From Allopusillimonas sp008369125 (lineage in GTDB: Bacteria > Pseudomonadota > Gammaproteobacteria > Burkholderiales > Burkholderiaceae_B), in the NCBI RefSeq assembly GCF_008369125.1, contig NZ_VOAY01000001.1, positions 62,001 through 126,000 of the forward strand: 64,000 nucleotides of DNA, in the 5' to 3' direction. Below are positions 8,854 through 17,777 of this stretch, piece by piece. Within the stretch, counting starts at the first letter, position 1, and every line of letters starts with the position of its first letter. Under the pieces are notes generated by a model. That model searched no databases, was not told the DNA's origin, and saw nothing but the letters and a program-made list of their open reading frames with translations. The position numbers were made by a program, and so were the translations under genes.

Positions 8854-10314
8854 ATGATAAATGCCGGCGATGCAGCGGCCTGCGTGAGCGACGGCGTGAG
8901 GGACGGAGACCATGAAGTGATTCTGGTGCTGGACTTGGGCTCGACCTGGCTCAAGGGCGGCCTTGCGCGTGCTGATGGTAGCCTTCTTTATATCGACCGC
9001 GTTGCGTCGCCCTTGCGAGGTGCCACTGCGCTGGATGCCGAAACTGTGTGGCAGGCCGTACTCGCCATGCTACTTCAACTACACGGTAAGGCCGGGCAAG
9101 GTAAGGCACTGGCCATTGCAATTACCGGGGCGACGCGAACCCATGTGTTTCTAGATGGTCAGGGTCAACCTTGCGGGCCGGTCATGCTCTGGAATGACCC
9201 CGCTGGCGCGCAGCATGGCGACTGTGTAGCCCAAGCCTATGGCGTAGCGGGCAGCAGCGCTGGGTATGGTGCTTTCCATCCCCTGTCGCGCGTGCTGCAG
9301 TTTGCGCAGGATCATGATGGTGTGTTGCCTCAGGCCATGGCCGAGATTAAAGACTGGCTGAACAGTCGTCTCACCGGGCGGCTCGTGACAGACACTGTGG
9401 CGTACGGCCGCATTGTGTCCGGGCATGGCGGCGATACCTGTTTGTTCGACGTGCTGGGTCGACTTGGTCTCCGCAAGTCGGTGGTTCCGTCTCCTGCCTC
9501 ACCAGTCAGTGTGCTGGGCGTGGCCACTTGCAGTGGTTTGCAAGGTGTGCCCGTCGTCGTTGGCAGTTTCGATACTTGGTCATCCTGTCTGGGTATGGGT
9601 GCCATGCTCGATGGCGGCGTCTACGATATTTCGGGCACTACTCAAGTGCTGGGCACGTTCAGCGTTCGGCCACGCCCAGTTAAAGGCATGGTGTCCATGC
9701 CCTGGACCGATACACTTTGGCAAACCGGCGGCCCGTGCCAGACGGGCATGGGCTCTCTGGCCTGGTTTGCACGCGCCTTTCTGGGCAGCGATGATCCGGC
9801 TGACACGCTTGCTGCCGCGCAAGCCTCGAGCGCGAACGATGTGCCGCTCTGTCTTCCCTATTTGTCGGGCGAACGCATGCCTTTGTGGAACGATACACTT
9901 TCTGCCAGTTTCCACGGCGTAAAATCTCATCACGTTCGGGCCGACATGGCGCAGGCGTTGGTTGAAGGGCTGGTGTTGGCGCACAGGCTGGCGCTAGACG
10001 TCATGCAAGTACGTGGGCCCGATGCAGTGCTGCATATGAGTGGAGGCGGGGCACAATTGTCGCAATGGGTTCAGGCGCGCGCTGACGGTTTCGATATGCC
10101 CATAGAATTATGCGTGGCTGAAGAAACGGCGCTGGCCGGCGCCGCGCTAGCGGCAGGCGTTGCGACGGGGCGGTACGATAGCATCGCTGCGGCGCAAAGC
10201 GTCGTGGCGGCGGGCCACAGCCGCATTTTGCCCCGAAGGGAACGTGCCGCCTATTTTAAATCCAAGGCTGCCGCTTTTTCATCGATGTTGAGCAGGGATG
10301 TTTCTCTATCATGA
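8854..10314 (+). CDS. FGGY-family carbohydrate kinase
   Basis: A 486-residue sugar or polyol kinase of the FGGY (xylulokinase/glycerol kinase) fold. The N-terminal phosphate-binding block is VLVLDLGSTWLKGGLAR, and the C-terminal ATP-binding block HMSGGGAQLSQWVQARAD is at about 390-410. It heads the operon with a sugar ABC importer, so it should phosphorylate the imported sugar or polyol. Its stop overlaps the permease start by 4 bp (ATGA). The ATG at 8854 has GAGGG upstream. The substrate cannot be fixed from sequence. Confidence 0.85.
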   Translation: MINAGDAAACVSDGVRDGDHEVILVLDLGSTWLKGGLARADGSLLYIDRVASPLRGATALDAETVWQAVLAMLLQLHGKAGQGKALAIAITGATRTHVFLDGQGQPCGPVMLWNDPAGAQHGDCVAQAYGVAGSSAGYGAFHPLSRVLQFAQDHDGVLPQAMAEIKDWLNSRLTGRLVTDTVAYGRIVSGHGGDTCLFDVLGRLGLRKSVVPSPASPVSVLGVATCSGLQGVPVVVGSFDTWSSCLGMGAMLDGGVYDISGTTQVLGTFSVRPRPVKGMVSMPWTDTLWQTGGPCQTGMGSLAWFARAFLGSDDPADTLAAAQASSANDVPLCLPYLSGERMPLWNDTLSASFHGVKSHHVRADMAQALVEGLVLAHRLALDVMQVRGPDAVLHMSGGGAQLSQWVQARADGFDMPIELCVAEETALAGAALAAGVATGRYDSIAAAQSVVAAGHSRILPRRERAAYFKSKAAAFSSMLSRDVSLS

Positions 10315-11267
10315 GCACCACGCAGTTTCACACCTGGTTGAGCCGTTATGGCACCTGTATTGCAGGTATTGCCCTGTTCGTCTTTTTTGCGTTGGCGGCA
10401 CCCAACTTTCTTTCCATCCTCAATCTTTCTAACATCGTCAAACAGATCAGCTTCATGGCTATCCTTGGGCTGGGGTTCTCGCTGGCGTTGCTCGTGTCCG
10501 AGCTTGATCTGTCCTTTGCCAATGTGTGCAGTCTTTGCGCTGTTTGCGTTGGCTGGTTCATCCACAATGGGCATTCACCCGAGGTGGCCGTGGCGGCGGG
10601 GCTGGTGGTTGGTGTTGGTGCGGGCCTGCTCAACGGTCTGCTCGTCACGTTCTTGCGCATTCCCTCTTTGATCGCCACGCTGGCCACCGCATCGGTGGCC
10701 AATGGCTTTTCGTTTATGGTGACCGAAGGCGTGGCCTTTGTCGGCCAGTGGGATCCGCGTTTCCTGTGGCTGGGCCGGGGTTTCCTTTTCGGCATACCGA
10801 CGCTGATTGTTGGGTTGCTGGTCGTCAATGTACTGGCCTGGTTTATGCTCAAACAAACGCGGCTTGGATTCCGTATGTTGGCAGTGGGCGAAGCCACGGA
10901 GGCAGCCAGACTGGCGGGCGTGAATGTGCGGGCGATCAAAATCATTGGCCTGACATTGTCGGGGCTAGCGGCGGGTCTGACGGCAGTACTCATGACATCG
11001 AGTCTGGCGTCAGCTGCACCTAACTCTGCCGCCGACCTGATGCTCACGGCCATCGCGGCTGTATTGCTCGGCATGACCATGTTCGAGCCGGGCCGTGCCA
11101 ATGTGCCGGGCACGCTTTTCGGCGCCATGATCATAGGTATGTTGGGCAATGGGCTGGTTCTCATGGGTGTCCAGTATTACTTTCAGGATATTCTTCTAGG
11201 TGTCATCATTGTGGTCTCGGTCGCGCTTTCTTCATCCGTTCTCAAGAAGGCTGCCTTTTCCATCTAG
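10311..11267 (+). CDS. Sugar ABC transporter permease (RbsC/FrcC type)
   Basis: A 318-residue integral membrane protein of the ribose-type permease family, with eight or more hydrophobic segments and the family signature LGLGFSLALLVSELDLSFANV followed by LLNGLLVTFLRIPSLIATLATASV. As an RbsC-like subunit it would form a homodimeric channel with the ATPase encoded two genes on. It overlaps the kinase gene by 4 bp. Confidence 0.9.
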   Translation: MSTTQFHTWLSRYGTCIAGIALFVFFALAAPNFLSILNLSNIVKQISFMAILGLGFSLALLVSELDLSFANVCSLCAVCVGWFIHNGHSPEVAVAAGLVVGVGAGLLNGLLVTFLRIPSLIATLATASVANGFSFMVTEGVAFVGQWDPRFLWLGRGFLFGIPTLIVGLLVVNVLAWFMLKQTRLGFRMLAVGEATEAARLAGVNVRAIKIIGLTLSGLAAGLTAVLMTSSLASAAPNSAADLMLTAIAAVLLGMTMFEPGRANVPGTLFGAMIIGMLGNGLVLMGVQYYFQDILLGVIIVVSVALSSSVLKKAAFSI

Positions 11268-11328
11268 ACCTTGTGTCGTCAGACTGTTCCAACTCTTATC
11301 AAGACAACCTCCTATTACAGGGAAAACC

Positions 11329-12276
11329 ATGCGCACTTCTCTTTTCCGTCTTCTTGCCGCTACGGCGCTGTCCATAGGTTGTGCTGGTGCAGCCCATGCC
11401 ACCAAACTGGCCATTGTCGGCTTCCAGATGTCGTCCGAAACCCATGCGCGCGTGGTCAATGCCGCCAAAGCGCAAGCCGAAGCTAAGGGCTGGGACGTGC
11501 AAGTGCTAAACAGCAAGGGAGATATGTCGACACATATCAACCAGTTGAACAACCTGATCTTGAGCAAGCCGGACGGCATCATTGTGGCCATGGGCAAGCC
11601 CCTGCAAGCGCAGGAACAGTTTAAGCAGGCCAAAGAGGCTGGCATTGCGCTGGTCACCGTCATGAGTGGCACCAGTTCTGATGCATTGGTAGATGTCGCC
11701 GTCAATGAATACTCTGCAGGCGCACAGGCTGCTCTGTATCTACTGGATCACTTGAACTATCAGGGCAACATTCTGACGCAGCGCTTCGAAGGCAATGTTG
11801 GCACCCGAATTCGCGGCAAAATTTTGGACGTTGTGCTGAGCGAGAATCCGGCGGTCAAGCAGGTCGGTTCCCATACCATGGCGCGCACGGCCTCTTGGCG
11901 CGACGATGTTCAGGCTGGCATGAACGCCTTGCTGCTCAAGAACCAGGGCAAGGTCGATGGTATCTGGGCATCTTTTGATGCGCAGGCTTATATCATTGAT
12001 GACATTCTTCAGCAGCAGGGCGCCAAGAAAGGCAAGCCGGTGCTGGTCAGCATAGATGGCGGACCGGAAACCTATCGTCGAATTGCCGATCCGGCATCGC
12101 TCATGATGGCGACGGTAATGATTCCCTTCGAGAAGATGGGCGTCAAAGCGGTCGATGTCATTGATGCAGTCGCTGTCCAAAAAGTCGCGCTGAACAAGGT
12201 CGTTCACGGTCCATATCTCTACTTGGACGCCGAACTGGTCGATGCGGACAATGTGAAAGATTTTCTCAAGAACTGA
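11329..12276 (+). CDS. Sugar ABC transporter substrate-binding protein
   Basis: A 315-residue periplasmic binding protein of the RbsB type with a signal peptide (MRTSLFRLLAATALSIG, cleavage near AHA). The mature start TKLAIVGFQMSSETHARVVNAAKAQAEAKGWDV and the block SKPDGIIVAMGKPLQ are typical. An open frame extends upstream to 11200, but the ATG at 11329 starts the signal peptide and follows CAGGGAAAACC. The 61-bp gap after the permease gene shows no terminator. Confidence 0.9.
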   Translation: MRTSLFRLLAATALSIGCAGAAHATKLAIVGFQMSSETHARVVNAAKAQAEAKGWDVQVLNSKGDMSTHINQLNNLILSKPDGIIVAMGKPLQAQEQFKQAKEAGIALVTVMSGTSSDALVDVAVNEYSAGAQAALYLLDHLNYQGNILTQRFEGNVGTRIRGKILDVVLSENPAVKQVGSHTMARTASWRDDVQAGMNALLLKNQGKVDGIWASFDAQAYIIDDILQQQGAKKGKPVLVSIDGGPETYRRIADPASLMMATVMIPFEKMGVKAVDVIDAVAVQKVALNKVVHGPYLYLDAELVDADNVKDFLKN

Positions 12277-12282
12277 CTCGTT

Positions 12283-13047
12283 GTGAATAAAATCCTGGAA
12301 TTGCGGCAGCTTACCAAGCACTACGGTGCAGTACAGGCTTTGCGCGGCGTTGATGTGGATGTCTATGAGGGCGAAGTGCTAGCTATCTGCGGCGACAACG
12401 GCGCGGGTAAAAGCACGCTGATCAAGGTGGTGTCTGGCGCTCATCCTATGACGTCAGGCCAGTTGTTGCTTTCCGGGCGTGCGGTACGCTGGGCCTCTCC
12501 GCATGACGCGCTATCCAACGGCGTGGCTACGATTTACCAGGATTTGGCCCTGGCACCTCGCCTGACTGTATGGCAGAACGTATTTCTGGGGGCGGAGTTG
12601 CGGCGCCGAGTCTTGCCAGGGCTGTCCGTGCTCGATAAGCGTTGCATGCGAGCGCAGACAGCACACTATCTTGAGCGGTTGAATCAGGATATTGATGATG
12701 TGGATCGTCCGGTGTCGGATTTTTCCGGCGGGCAGCGACAGGCAGTGGCAATTGCCCGTGCTTTGCGCTGGCAGGCCCGTATCGTCATCATGGACGAACC
12801 CACCGCGGCGCTGGGCGTCAAGGAAACGGCAAGAGTCCTGGCCTTGATACAGCAACTCAAGAGCGAAGGCGTGACCGTATTGCTGATAAGCCACAACATG
12901 GAAGATGTTGTGCACGTCGCCGACCGTGTGGTTATCCTCAAGGCGGGCAGGGTTGCAGCGCAAGGCCCAGTGCTGGGCCTGCGTCCAGCATCACTGGCGC
13001 AGGCCATCATGACAGGGCAATGGCCGCAGCTGCCGGCTACTGCCTGA
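12283..13047 (+). CDS. Sugar ABC transporter ATP-binding protein, single domain
   Basis: A 254-residue ATPase with Walker A GDNGAGKST, signature FSGGQRQAV and Walker B IVIMDEP. RbsA and XylG proteins usually carry two nucleotide-binding domains (about 500 residues); this one has one, like FrcA of the rhizobial fructose system, and so should act as a homodimer. It begins with GTG at 12283, six bases after the binding protein stop. Its end overlaps the convergent efflux gene by 11 bp. Confidence 0.88.
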   Translation: MNKILELRQLTKHYGAVQALRGVDVDVYEGEVLAICGDNGAGKSTLIKVVSGAHPMTSGQLLLSGRAVRWASPHDALSNGVATIYQDLALAPRLTVWQNVFLGAELRRRVLPGLSVLDKRCMRAQTAHYLERLNQDIDDVDRPVSDFSGGQRQAVAIARALRWQARIVIMDEPTAALGVKETARVLALIQQLKSEGVTVLLISHNMEDVVHVADRVVILKAGRVAAQGPVLGLRPASLAQAIMTGQWPQLPATA

Positions 13048-14338
13048 CCCGTCGTCGTTCGGGCAACAGAAAGGCGGCAAACCCCAGAATCGGCAAGAAG
13101 GAACACACCTTGTAAACGAACTCTATGCTTGTTGCGTCGGCCAGGTTGCCCAGAGCGGCTGCGCCAATACCGGCCATGCCAAAGGCCAGCCCGAAGAACA
13201 GGCCAGAGATCATGCCGGTTTTGCCGGGTACCAGTTCTTGCGCATAGACCAGAATGGCCGAGAACGCCGAGGCGATGACCAGGCCGATAATAAAGATAAG
13301 CACAATGGTCCAGGTCAGGTTGGCATAGGGTAAGGCGAGTGCAAAGGGGGCGGCGCCCAGAATGGAGCCCCAGATTACGCGTTTGCGACCGATGCGGTCG
13401 CCCACAGGCCCACCAACCAGGGTGCCCAAGGCCACGGCAAAAAGAAACACGAAAAGACAGTACTGTGCGTTCTGTATGGTCAGGCCGAATCGGTCCATAA
13501 GATAAAACGTCAGGTAGCTGTTCAGGCCAGCCAAGTAGAAGTATTTGGAAAAAATCAGAATCAGCAGTACGCCCAGCGCGCCCATGACCTGCCGTCTGCT
13601 CAACCCTGTTTCTGTGCGACCAAGGCTGGAACGGCCACGCACCGTGTTTACGTTGGCGGCATACCAGCGGCTGACCCGCATGAGGATTAGCATGGCGACC
13701 AACGCGGCCAGCGAGAACCAGGCAACACTGCCCTGGCCCAGCGGCACGATAATGAGCGCTGCCAGCAGTGGGCCCAACGAAGATCCAATATTGCCGCCAA
13801 CCTGAAAAATAGATTGGGCCAGACCGTGCTGGCCCGCCGACGCCATACGCGCCACGCGTGAAGATTCAGGGTGAAAGACCGAGGAGCCCATGCCAATCAA
13901 GGCTGCCGCCGCTACAACGCTGGGAAAATTCCACGCCTGTGAAAGAAGCAGCAGGCCTGAAAAGGTGAACCCCATGCCGATAGGCAGCGAGTAGGGCTTG
14001 GGCCTCTTGTCTGTAAACGCGCCGATCAGCGGCTGAAGCAGCGAAGATGAAAACTGGAAAGCTAGGGTAATTATGCCAATCTGCGCGAAGCTAAGCGAAA
14101 AACTGCCTTTGAGCACGGGGTACAGAGCCAGCAGCACCGATTGCATCATGTCATTGAGCAGATGGGAAACGCTGATGGCTGCCAGGATTTTGTAGACCAC
14201 ACCAGTGTCCTGGCTGCTCGCCGGCATGTTGGGCGCTACCGGATCGGCCAGCGGCGCGCCGGCCTCAACCAGTGGGGCGTGCAGGTCTTGCGCGTCGGAG
14301 TTGGGGGAAGGGGGGATTGTTGCTGTGGCTGGATTCAT
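13037..14338 (-). CDS. fsr: MFS efflux transporter, fosmidomycin-resistance (Fsr) type
   Basis: A 433-residue major-facilitator protein with about 12 membrane segments. The Fsr subfamily shows in SHLLNDMMQSVLLALYPVLK, GAFTDKRPKPYSLPIGMGF and the block GMGSSVFHPESSRVARMASAG. Fsr exports fosmidomycin and similar compounds. I chose the ATG at 14338 although its ribosome site is weak; a GTG at 14404 would add 22 residues. The divergent AraC gene 104 bp away may regulate it. Confidence 0.85.
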   Translation of the reverse strand: MNPATATIPPSPNSDAQDLHAPLVEAGAPLADPVAPNMPASSQDTGVVYKILAAISVSHLLNDMMQSVLLALYPVLKGSFSLSFAQIGIITLAFQFSSSLLQPLIGAFTDKRPKPYSLPIGMGFTFSGLLLLSQAWNFPSVVAAAALIGMGSSVFHPESSRVARMASAGQHGLAQSIFQVGGNIGSSLGPLLAALIIVPLGQGSVAWFSLAALVAMLILMRVSRWYAANVNTVRGRSSLGRTETGLSRRQVMGALGVLLILIFSKYFYLAGLNSYLTFYLMDRFGLTIQNAQYCLFVFLFAVALGTLVGGPVGDRIGRKRVIWGSILGAAPFALALPYANLTWTIVLIFIIGLVIASAFSAILVYAQELVPGKTGMISGLFFGLAFGMAGIGAAALGNLADATSIEFVYKVCSFLPILGFAAFLLPERRRVRQ

Positions 14339-14441
14339 GTTGCGGGTGGCCGACGGCCTGAAAGGGTGTAGCAATGAAATTTTAAATTTCAAAGACTTAA
14401 ACACAAAATATAGACGCGTACGAGTTGGCTGTCGTTAGAAT

Positions 14442-15266
14442 ATGAGACATTCATCAGCGAATTTCGGCCAGCCCATGCCTCATACGATAGACCTGCTTGA
14501 ACAAGCCGACCGCGATGTCGTGGTTGTGGAGTCAAGTTATCCCGATGGCCATGTGGTGGCCACTCACACACACAAGCGCGTACAACTGCTGCATGCGATC
14601 AGCGGCATCATGCGTCTGGAGACTGACGCAGGCACGTGGATTGTTCCTCCCGGGTTCGCTTTGTGGATACCTGCGGGAATACGGCATCAATTGCGTACGA
14701 CCAGGGTAACCACGCGCAGTCTTTATTTTCGTTTGAATGCATTGCGCAATGCCCCGCAAGCCTGTCAGGTGATCGAAGTTTCGCCTTTGCTACGGGCGTT
14801 GATTGACGCAGCAGCCCAGGTGCCCGTGTTATACGACACCCGGCAGCGAGACGGCATGCTCATGCGCTTGCTGTTGCTCGAGGCCTGCCAATCGCCGGCC
14901 GCACCGTTTCATTTGCCCATGCCGCATGACAGCCAACTGGCGGCGCTGTGCAATGCGTTTTTTGCAGCACCTATGCAGACAGTTACCCCGTCGCAGTGGG
15001 CACAAGTACTGCATGTCAGCGAACGCACGTTTTACCGGCGGTTTCTGGCGGGAACCGGGTTGAGCTTTATGGAGTGGCGCCGAAAGGCTTGCGTCTTCGT
15101 CGCCATCTCCCGGCTCACGTTGGGCGATAGCGTGACGCGTATTGCACTGGATATGGGTTATGAAAGCTCGTCGGCGTTTTCGGCGATGTTCCGCAAAGAG
15201 ACCGGCAAGCCGCCGAGCGCCTATGCGCGCCATGCGGTACAGGACCGCCTCAGCTTGCCAGCTTAA
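14442..15266 (+). CDS. AraC-family regulator with cupin domain
   Basis: A 274-residue regulator: N-terminal cupin-like sensing domain (about residues 20-150, with SYPDGHVVATHTHKRVQLLHAISGIMRLET) and a C-terminal double helix-turn-helix (about 170-265, QVLHVSERTFYRRFLAGTGLSFMEWRRK, then ITRIALDMGYESSSAFSAMFRKETGKPPSAY). This type often controls a neighbouring efflux gene; the divergent Fsr-like pump is the obvious target. The ATG at 14475 is an alternative start. Its stop overlaps the convergent luxR-type gene by 4 bp. Confidence 0.88.
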   Translation: MRHSSANFGQPMPHTIDLLEQADRDVVVVESSYPDGHVVATHTHKRVQLLHAISGIMRLETDAGTWIVPPGFALWIPAGIRHQLRTTRVTTRSLYFRLNALRNAPQACQVIEVSPLLRALIDAAAQVPVLYDTRQRDGMLMRLLLLEACQSPAAPFHLPMPHDSQLAALCNAFFAAPMQTVTPSQWAQVLHVSERTFYRRFLAGTGLSFMEWRRKACVFVAISRLTLGDSVTRIALDMGYESSSAFSAMFRKETGKPPSAYARHAVQDRLSLPA

Positions 15267-15826
15267 TGCTCGGGCGTCGTCACCATGACAATCTTGGAGA
15301 CGAGTTCGGCGGTATTTTTGGCGCCCAGTTTTTTCATGAGTCGTGCTCGGTGTACCTCTACCGTTCTATGCGAAATGCCCAGTACCTGGGCTGTCTCTTT
15401 GCACGTTAACCCATTGACGATATAGCCTGAAATTTCTTGCTCGCGCCTGGTGAGATCAGCCGTTTTGGTCTGGTTGTGATGGATGCGTTCAAAACTCCAT
15501 ATCATCAAGCTGAAGGGTTCTTCGGGGGTCAGGGTGACCCCTCGCGCTCGTGCCCAGAAAATCTGCCTGTCGCTGTGCTGCATAAAGCGTTCGTCTTCAT
15601 ACGTGGTCATGGTGCTTAGAGCCCGCAGACATCGCTCGCCGATCTGGTAATAGTCGGCACTGCTTGGGTAGAGCTTGAGGATCAACTCGCCTTCCAGATC
15701 TTGCACCTGATAGCCGAACAGCGTGGCAAATGCTTTGTTGCAGCGAAGAATGGTGCGGTTCTGGGTGATGATTTGCGGAGCGGGCGATTCTCGAAAGGCG
15801 AGTTCTTCGAGGTTGGATTCAAGCAT
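15263..15826 (-). CDS. PAS-LuxR family transcriptional regulator
   Basis: A 187-residue regulator with an N-terminal PAS domain (about 12-105: QIITQNRTILRCNKAFATLFGYQVQDLEG) and a C-terminal LuxR/GerE helix-turn-helix (about 122-180: LTRREQEISGYIVNGLTCKETAQVLGISHRTVEVHRARLMKKLGAKN). It lacks a receiver domain, so a PAS-bound small ligand rather than a phosphoryl group probably controls it. It is divergent from the acyl-CoA ligase gene, and the gap holds three TACGTA motifs, likely its sites. Confidence 0.88.
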   Translation of the reverse strand: MLESNLEELAFRESPAPQIITQNRTILRCNKAFATLFGYQVQDLEGELILKLYPSSADYYQIGERCLRALSTMTTYEDERFMQHSDRQIFWARARGVTLTPEEPFSLMIWSFERIHHNQTKTADLTRREQEISGYIVNGLTCKETAQVLGISHRTVEVHRARLMKKLGAKNTAELVSKIVMVTTPEH

Positions 15827-15841
15827 GGTTTTCCCTAATAA

Positions 15842-15881
15842 TACGTACGTGGTTACGTAGTTGCACGCATAGACATACGTA
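15842..15881. promoter_or_regulatory. Three TACGTA motifs before the ligase operon
   Basis: TACGTA occurs at 15842-15847, 15854-15859 and 15876-15881, starts 12 and 22 bp apart, which puts them on about the same face of the helix. They lie directly upstream of the PAS-LuxR gene and facing the ligase operon. LuxR-type proteins bind short palindromes, so these are candidate sites; this is inference. Confidence 0.4.
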
Positions 15882-15925
15882 TGCTACCGGGCGATTATAA
15901 AAAAAACAAATGCAAGGAGACATTC

Positions 15926-15997
15926 ATGGCACCGCATACCGTATCGATTGTAGGCAGTGGTCACCTATTAACGCCGAGCGGGCGTAAGCGACCATGA
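15926..15997 (+). CDS. 23-residue ORF coupled to the acyl-CoA ligase
   Basis: A short frame encoding MAPHTVSIVGSGHLLTPSG and four more residues. It has a strong ribosome site (AAGGAGA, 6 bp before the ATG), and its TGA overlaps the ligase ATG (ATGA), the usual layout of coupled genes. It could be a leader peptide, a real tiny protein, or the two ends of a deleted gene that still feeds ribosomes to the ligase. The N-terminus looks like the start of an enzyme, which favours the deletion view. Confidence 0.45.
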   Translation: MAPHTVSIVGSGHLLTPSGRKRP

Positions 15998-17520
15998 ATA
16001 TTGCACAGTGGTTACAGGCGCGAGCGCTGCTTACACCCGATGCGCCGGCATTGTTCAGTGGCAGCGAGCTCAAGGCAGACTACCGTCAGTTTGCTGCACA
16101 AGCCAGTGGTCTGGCCGAAAGCCTGCAGCGTGATTACGGCATACAACAGGGGGATCGCATTGCCCTCTACATGCCTAATCGCATAGAGCTGCTTGTACTC
16201 ATGTATGCAGTCTGGTGGGCAGGTGCTGTGGTGGTCCCTATCAATTACAAGCTACACGCCAAAGAGGCGGCATGGATTGCTGAAAACGCGCAAGCCTCGT
16301 TGTTGTTCAGTGACCAAGGGCAGTCCATGTCGGAGGTTGGAATGCCCGAAGGGTGTATGGAACTGGGTGTTGACACGTCTACCGTTCGCGCCATGCTTGA
16401 ATGCAAAAAGATGTTGATTGCACCAGCCGCTCTGGCACCTCACACACTGGCCTGGCTGTTTTATACATCAGGCACGACTGGCCGACCCAAGGGTGTGATG
16501 CTCACGCATGACAATCTGGTGGCGATGTCGCTGTGCTACACGGTTGATGTCGACAACGTCAGCATCGACGACGCCATTTTGTATGCAGCGCCCATGTCAC
16601 ATGGCGCGGGTTTGTATAACTTTGTTTTTGTGCGGCTTGGCGCTCGCCATGTCGTGCCTGAGTCACGTGGTTTCGATAGTGTCGAGATACTTGATCTTGG
16701 CAAACGACTCGGCGGGTTGTCGATGTTTGCCGCACCTACCATGGTCAAACGCCTGATCAGTGTGGCAAAGGCTGCAGGGTCTGATGGAGAAGGCATAAAG
16801 TCGATTGTGTGCGGCGGCGCGCCCATGTATGCGGCTGACTTTGTCGAGGCCCTCGACGTCTTTGGCCCCAAATTTATGCAGATATACGGGCAGGGTGAAA
16901 GCCCGATGACGATTACGGCGATGCGACGTGAAATCATTGCTGATCGTGCGCATCCACAGTGGCATAAGCGTCTTGCATCAGTGGGTATCCCACAAGCGTG
17001 TATTGAAGTGCGAATTGTGAATGACACGTTGTGTGATGTGCCCACAGGTACGCACGGCGAGGTGTTGGTGCGCGGGATTACTGTTATGCAGGGGTACTGG
17101 CGTAACAGTGAAGCCACGCAAGATACGCTGGTCGATGGCTGGTTGCGTACGGGTGATATCGGCTTTCTCGACGAGGCAGGGTTCTTGACACTAACTGACC
17201 GCTCTAAAGACGTGATTATTTCGGGTGGCTCCAATATTTATCCACGCGAAGTCGAAGAGGTGTTGCTGCGCCATCCCCATGTTTTCGAGGCTGCTGTCGT
17301 GGGCAGTCCACACGCAGACTGGGGGGAAGAAGTGGTTGCCTTTGTAGTGGCATCTAGCGGCGCTCAGCTTGACGGTGCGGTGCTGGAAGCATGGTGCAAG
17401 GCGGAAATGGCCTCATTCAAAAAACCCAAACGCTACCTGTTTTGCCCCGAACTTCCAAAGAATAGTTACGGGAAGGTGTTGAAAACCGTATTGCGGGAAA
17501 AGGCCAGGGAGCCTGTATAA
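15994..17520 (+). CDS. AMP-binding acyl-CoA ligase
   Basis: A 508-residue ATP-dependent carboxylate-CoA ligase. Visible motifs: P-loop YTSGTTGRPKGV (about 154-165), GWLRTGDIG near 380-388, and PKNSYGKVLKTVLR near the C-terminus with the catalytic lysine. Such enzymes activate fatty or aromatic acids through an acyl-adenylate. The start codon overlaps the 23-residue upstream frame, and the divergent PAS-LuxR gene probably regulates it. No other beta-oxidation gene is adjacent, so the substrate is open. Confidence 0.9.
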   Translation: MNIAQWLQARALLTPDAPALFSGSELKADYRQFAAQASGLAESLQRDYGIQQGDRIALYMPNRIELLVLMYAVWWAGAVVVPINYKLHAKEAAWIAENAQASLLFSDQGQSMSEVGMPEGCMELGVDTSTVRAMLECKKMLIAPAALAPHTLAWLFYTSGTTGRPKGVMLTHDNLVAMSLCYTVDVDNVSIDDAILYAAPMSHGAGLYNFVFVRLGARHVVPESRGFDSVEILDLGKRLGGLSMFAAPTMVKRLISVAKAAGSDGEGIKSIVCGGAPMYAADFVEALDVFGPKFMQIYGQGESPMTITAMRREIIADRAHPQWHKRLASVGIPQACIEVRIVNDTLCDVPTGTHGEVLVRGITVMQGYWRNSEATQDTLVDGWLRTGDIGFLDEAGFLTLTDRSKDVIISGGSNIYPREVEEVLLRHPHVFEAAVVGSPHADWGEEVVAFVVASSGAQLDGAVLEAWCKAEMASFKKPKRYLFCPELPKNSYGKVLKTVLREKAREPV

Positions 17521-17522
17521 GA

Positions 17523-17538
17523 GGGCGGGTAAACGCCC
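17523..17538 (+). terminator. Weak hairpin after the ligase gene
   Basis: GGGCG (17523-17527) and CGCCC (17534-17538) can pair around a 6-nt loop, three bases after the ligase stop codon. A T-rich stretch follows only 10 bases later, so termination here is plausible but not typical. Confidence 0.35.
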
Positions 17539-17687
17539 GTCGTCATTCTTTGAGCGCAGCTGAAGAGTTGTTCACCGATGAAGAGGCGCTGGCGTGCAAT
17601 TACGGCGCTTGCCGTTTCCCTGCATAGTTTTTGTCTCGGTGCCGGTGCTGGTCACCTAGCTTCCTGAAAACATGCTGGGTAAGTAAG

Positions 17688-17720
17688 CGACAGCCACACC
17701 GGTTTTTGGTGTGGCTGTTG
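17688..17720. terminator. Strong hairpin between convergent genes
   Basis: An 11-bp perfect stem (17690-17700 with 17708-17718, arm ACAGCCACACC), extended by two further pairs, closes a 7-nt loop containing five T. It lies between the convergent ligase and trans-sulfuration genes, as a bidirectional terminator would. No T tract follows on either strand, so it may work with Rho or only protect transcript ends. Confidence 0.5.
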
Positions 17721-17777
17721 CAGGCTTTCGCGAAGTGGCAGCGGTGACAGCCAGCTCGCGATATTTGAACGCAAGGG

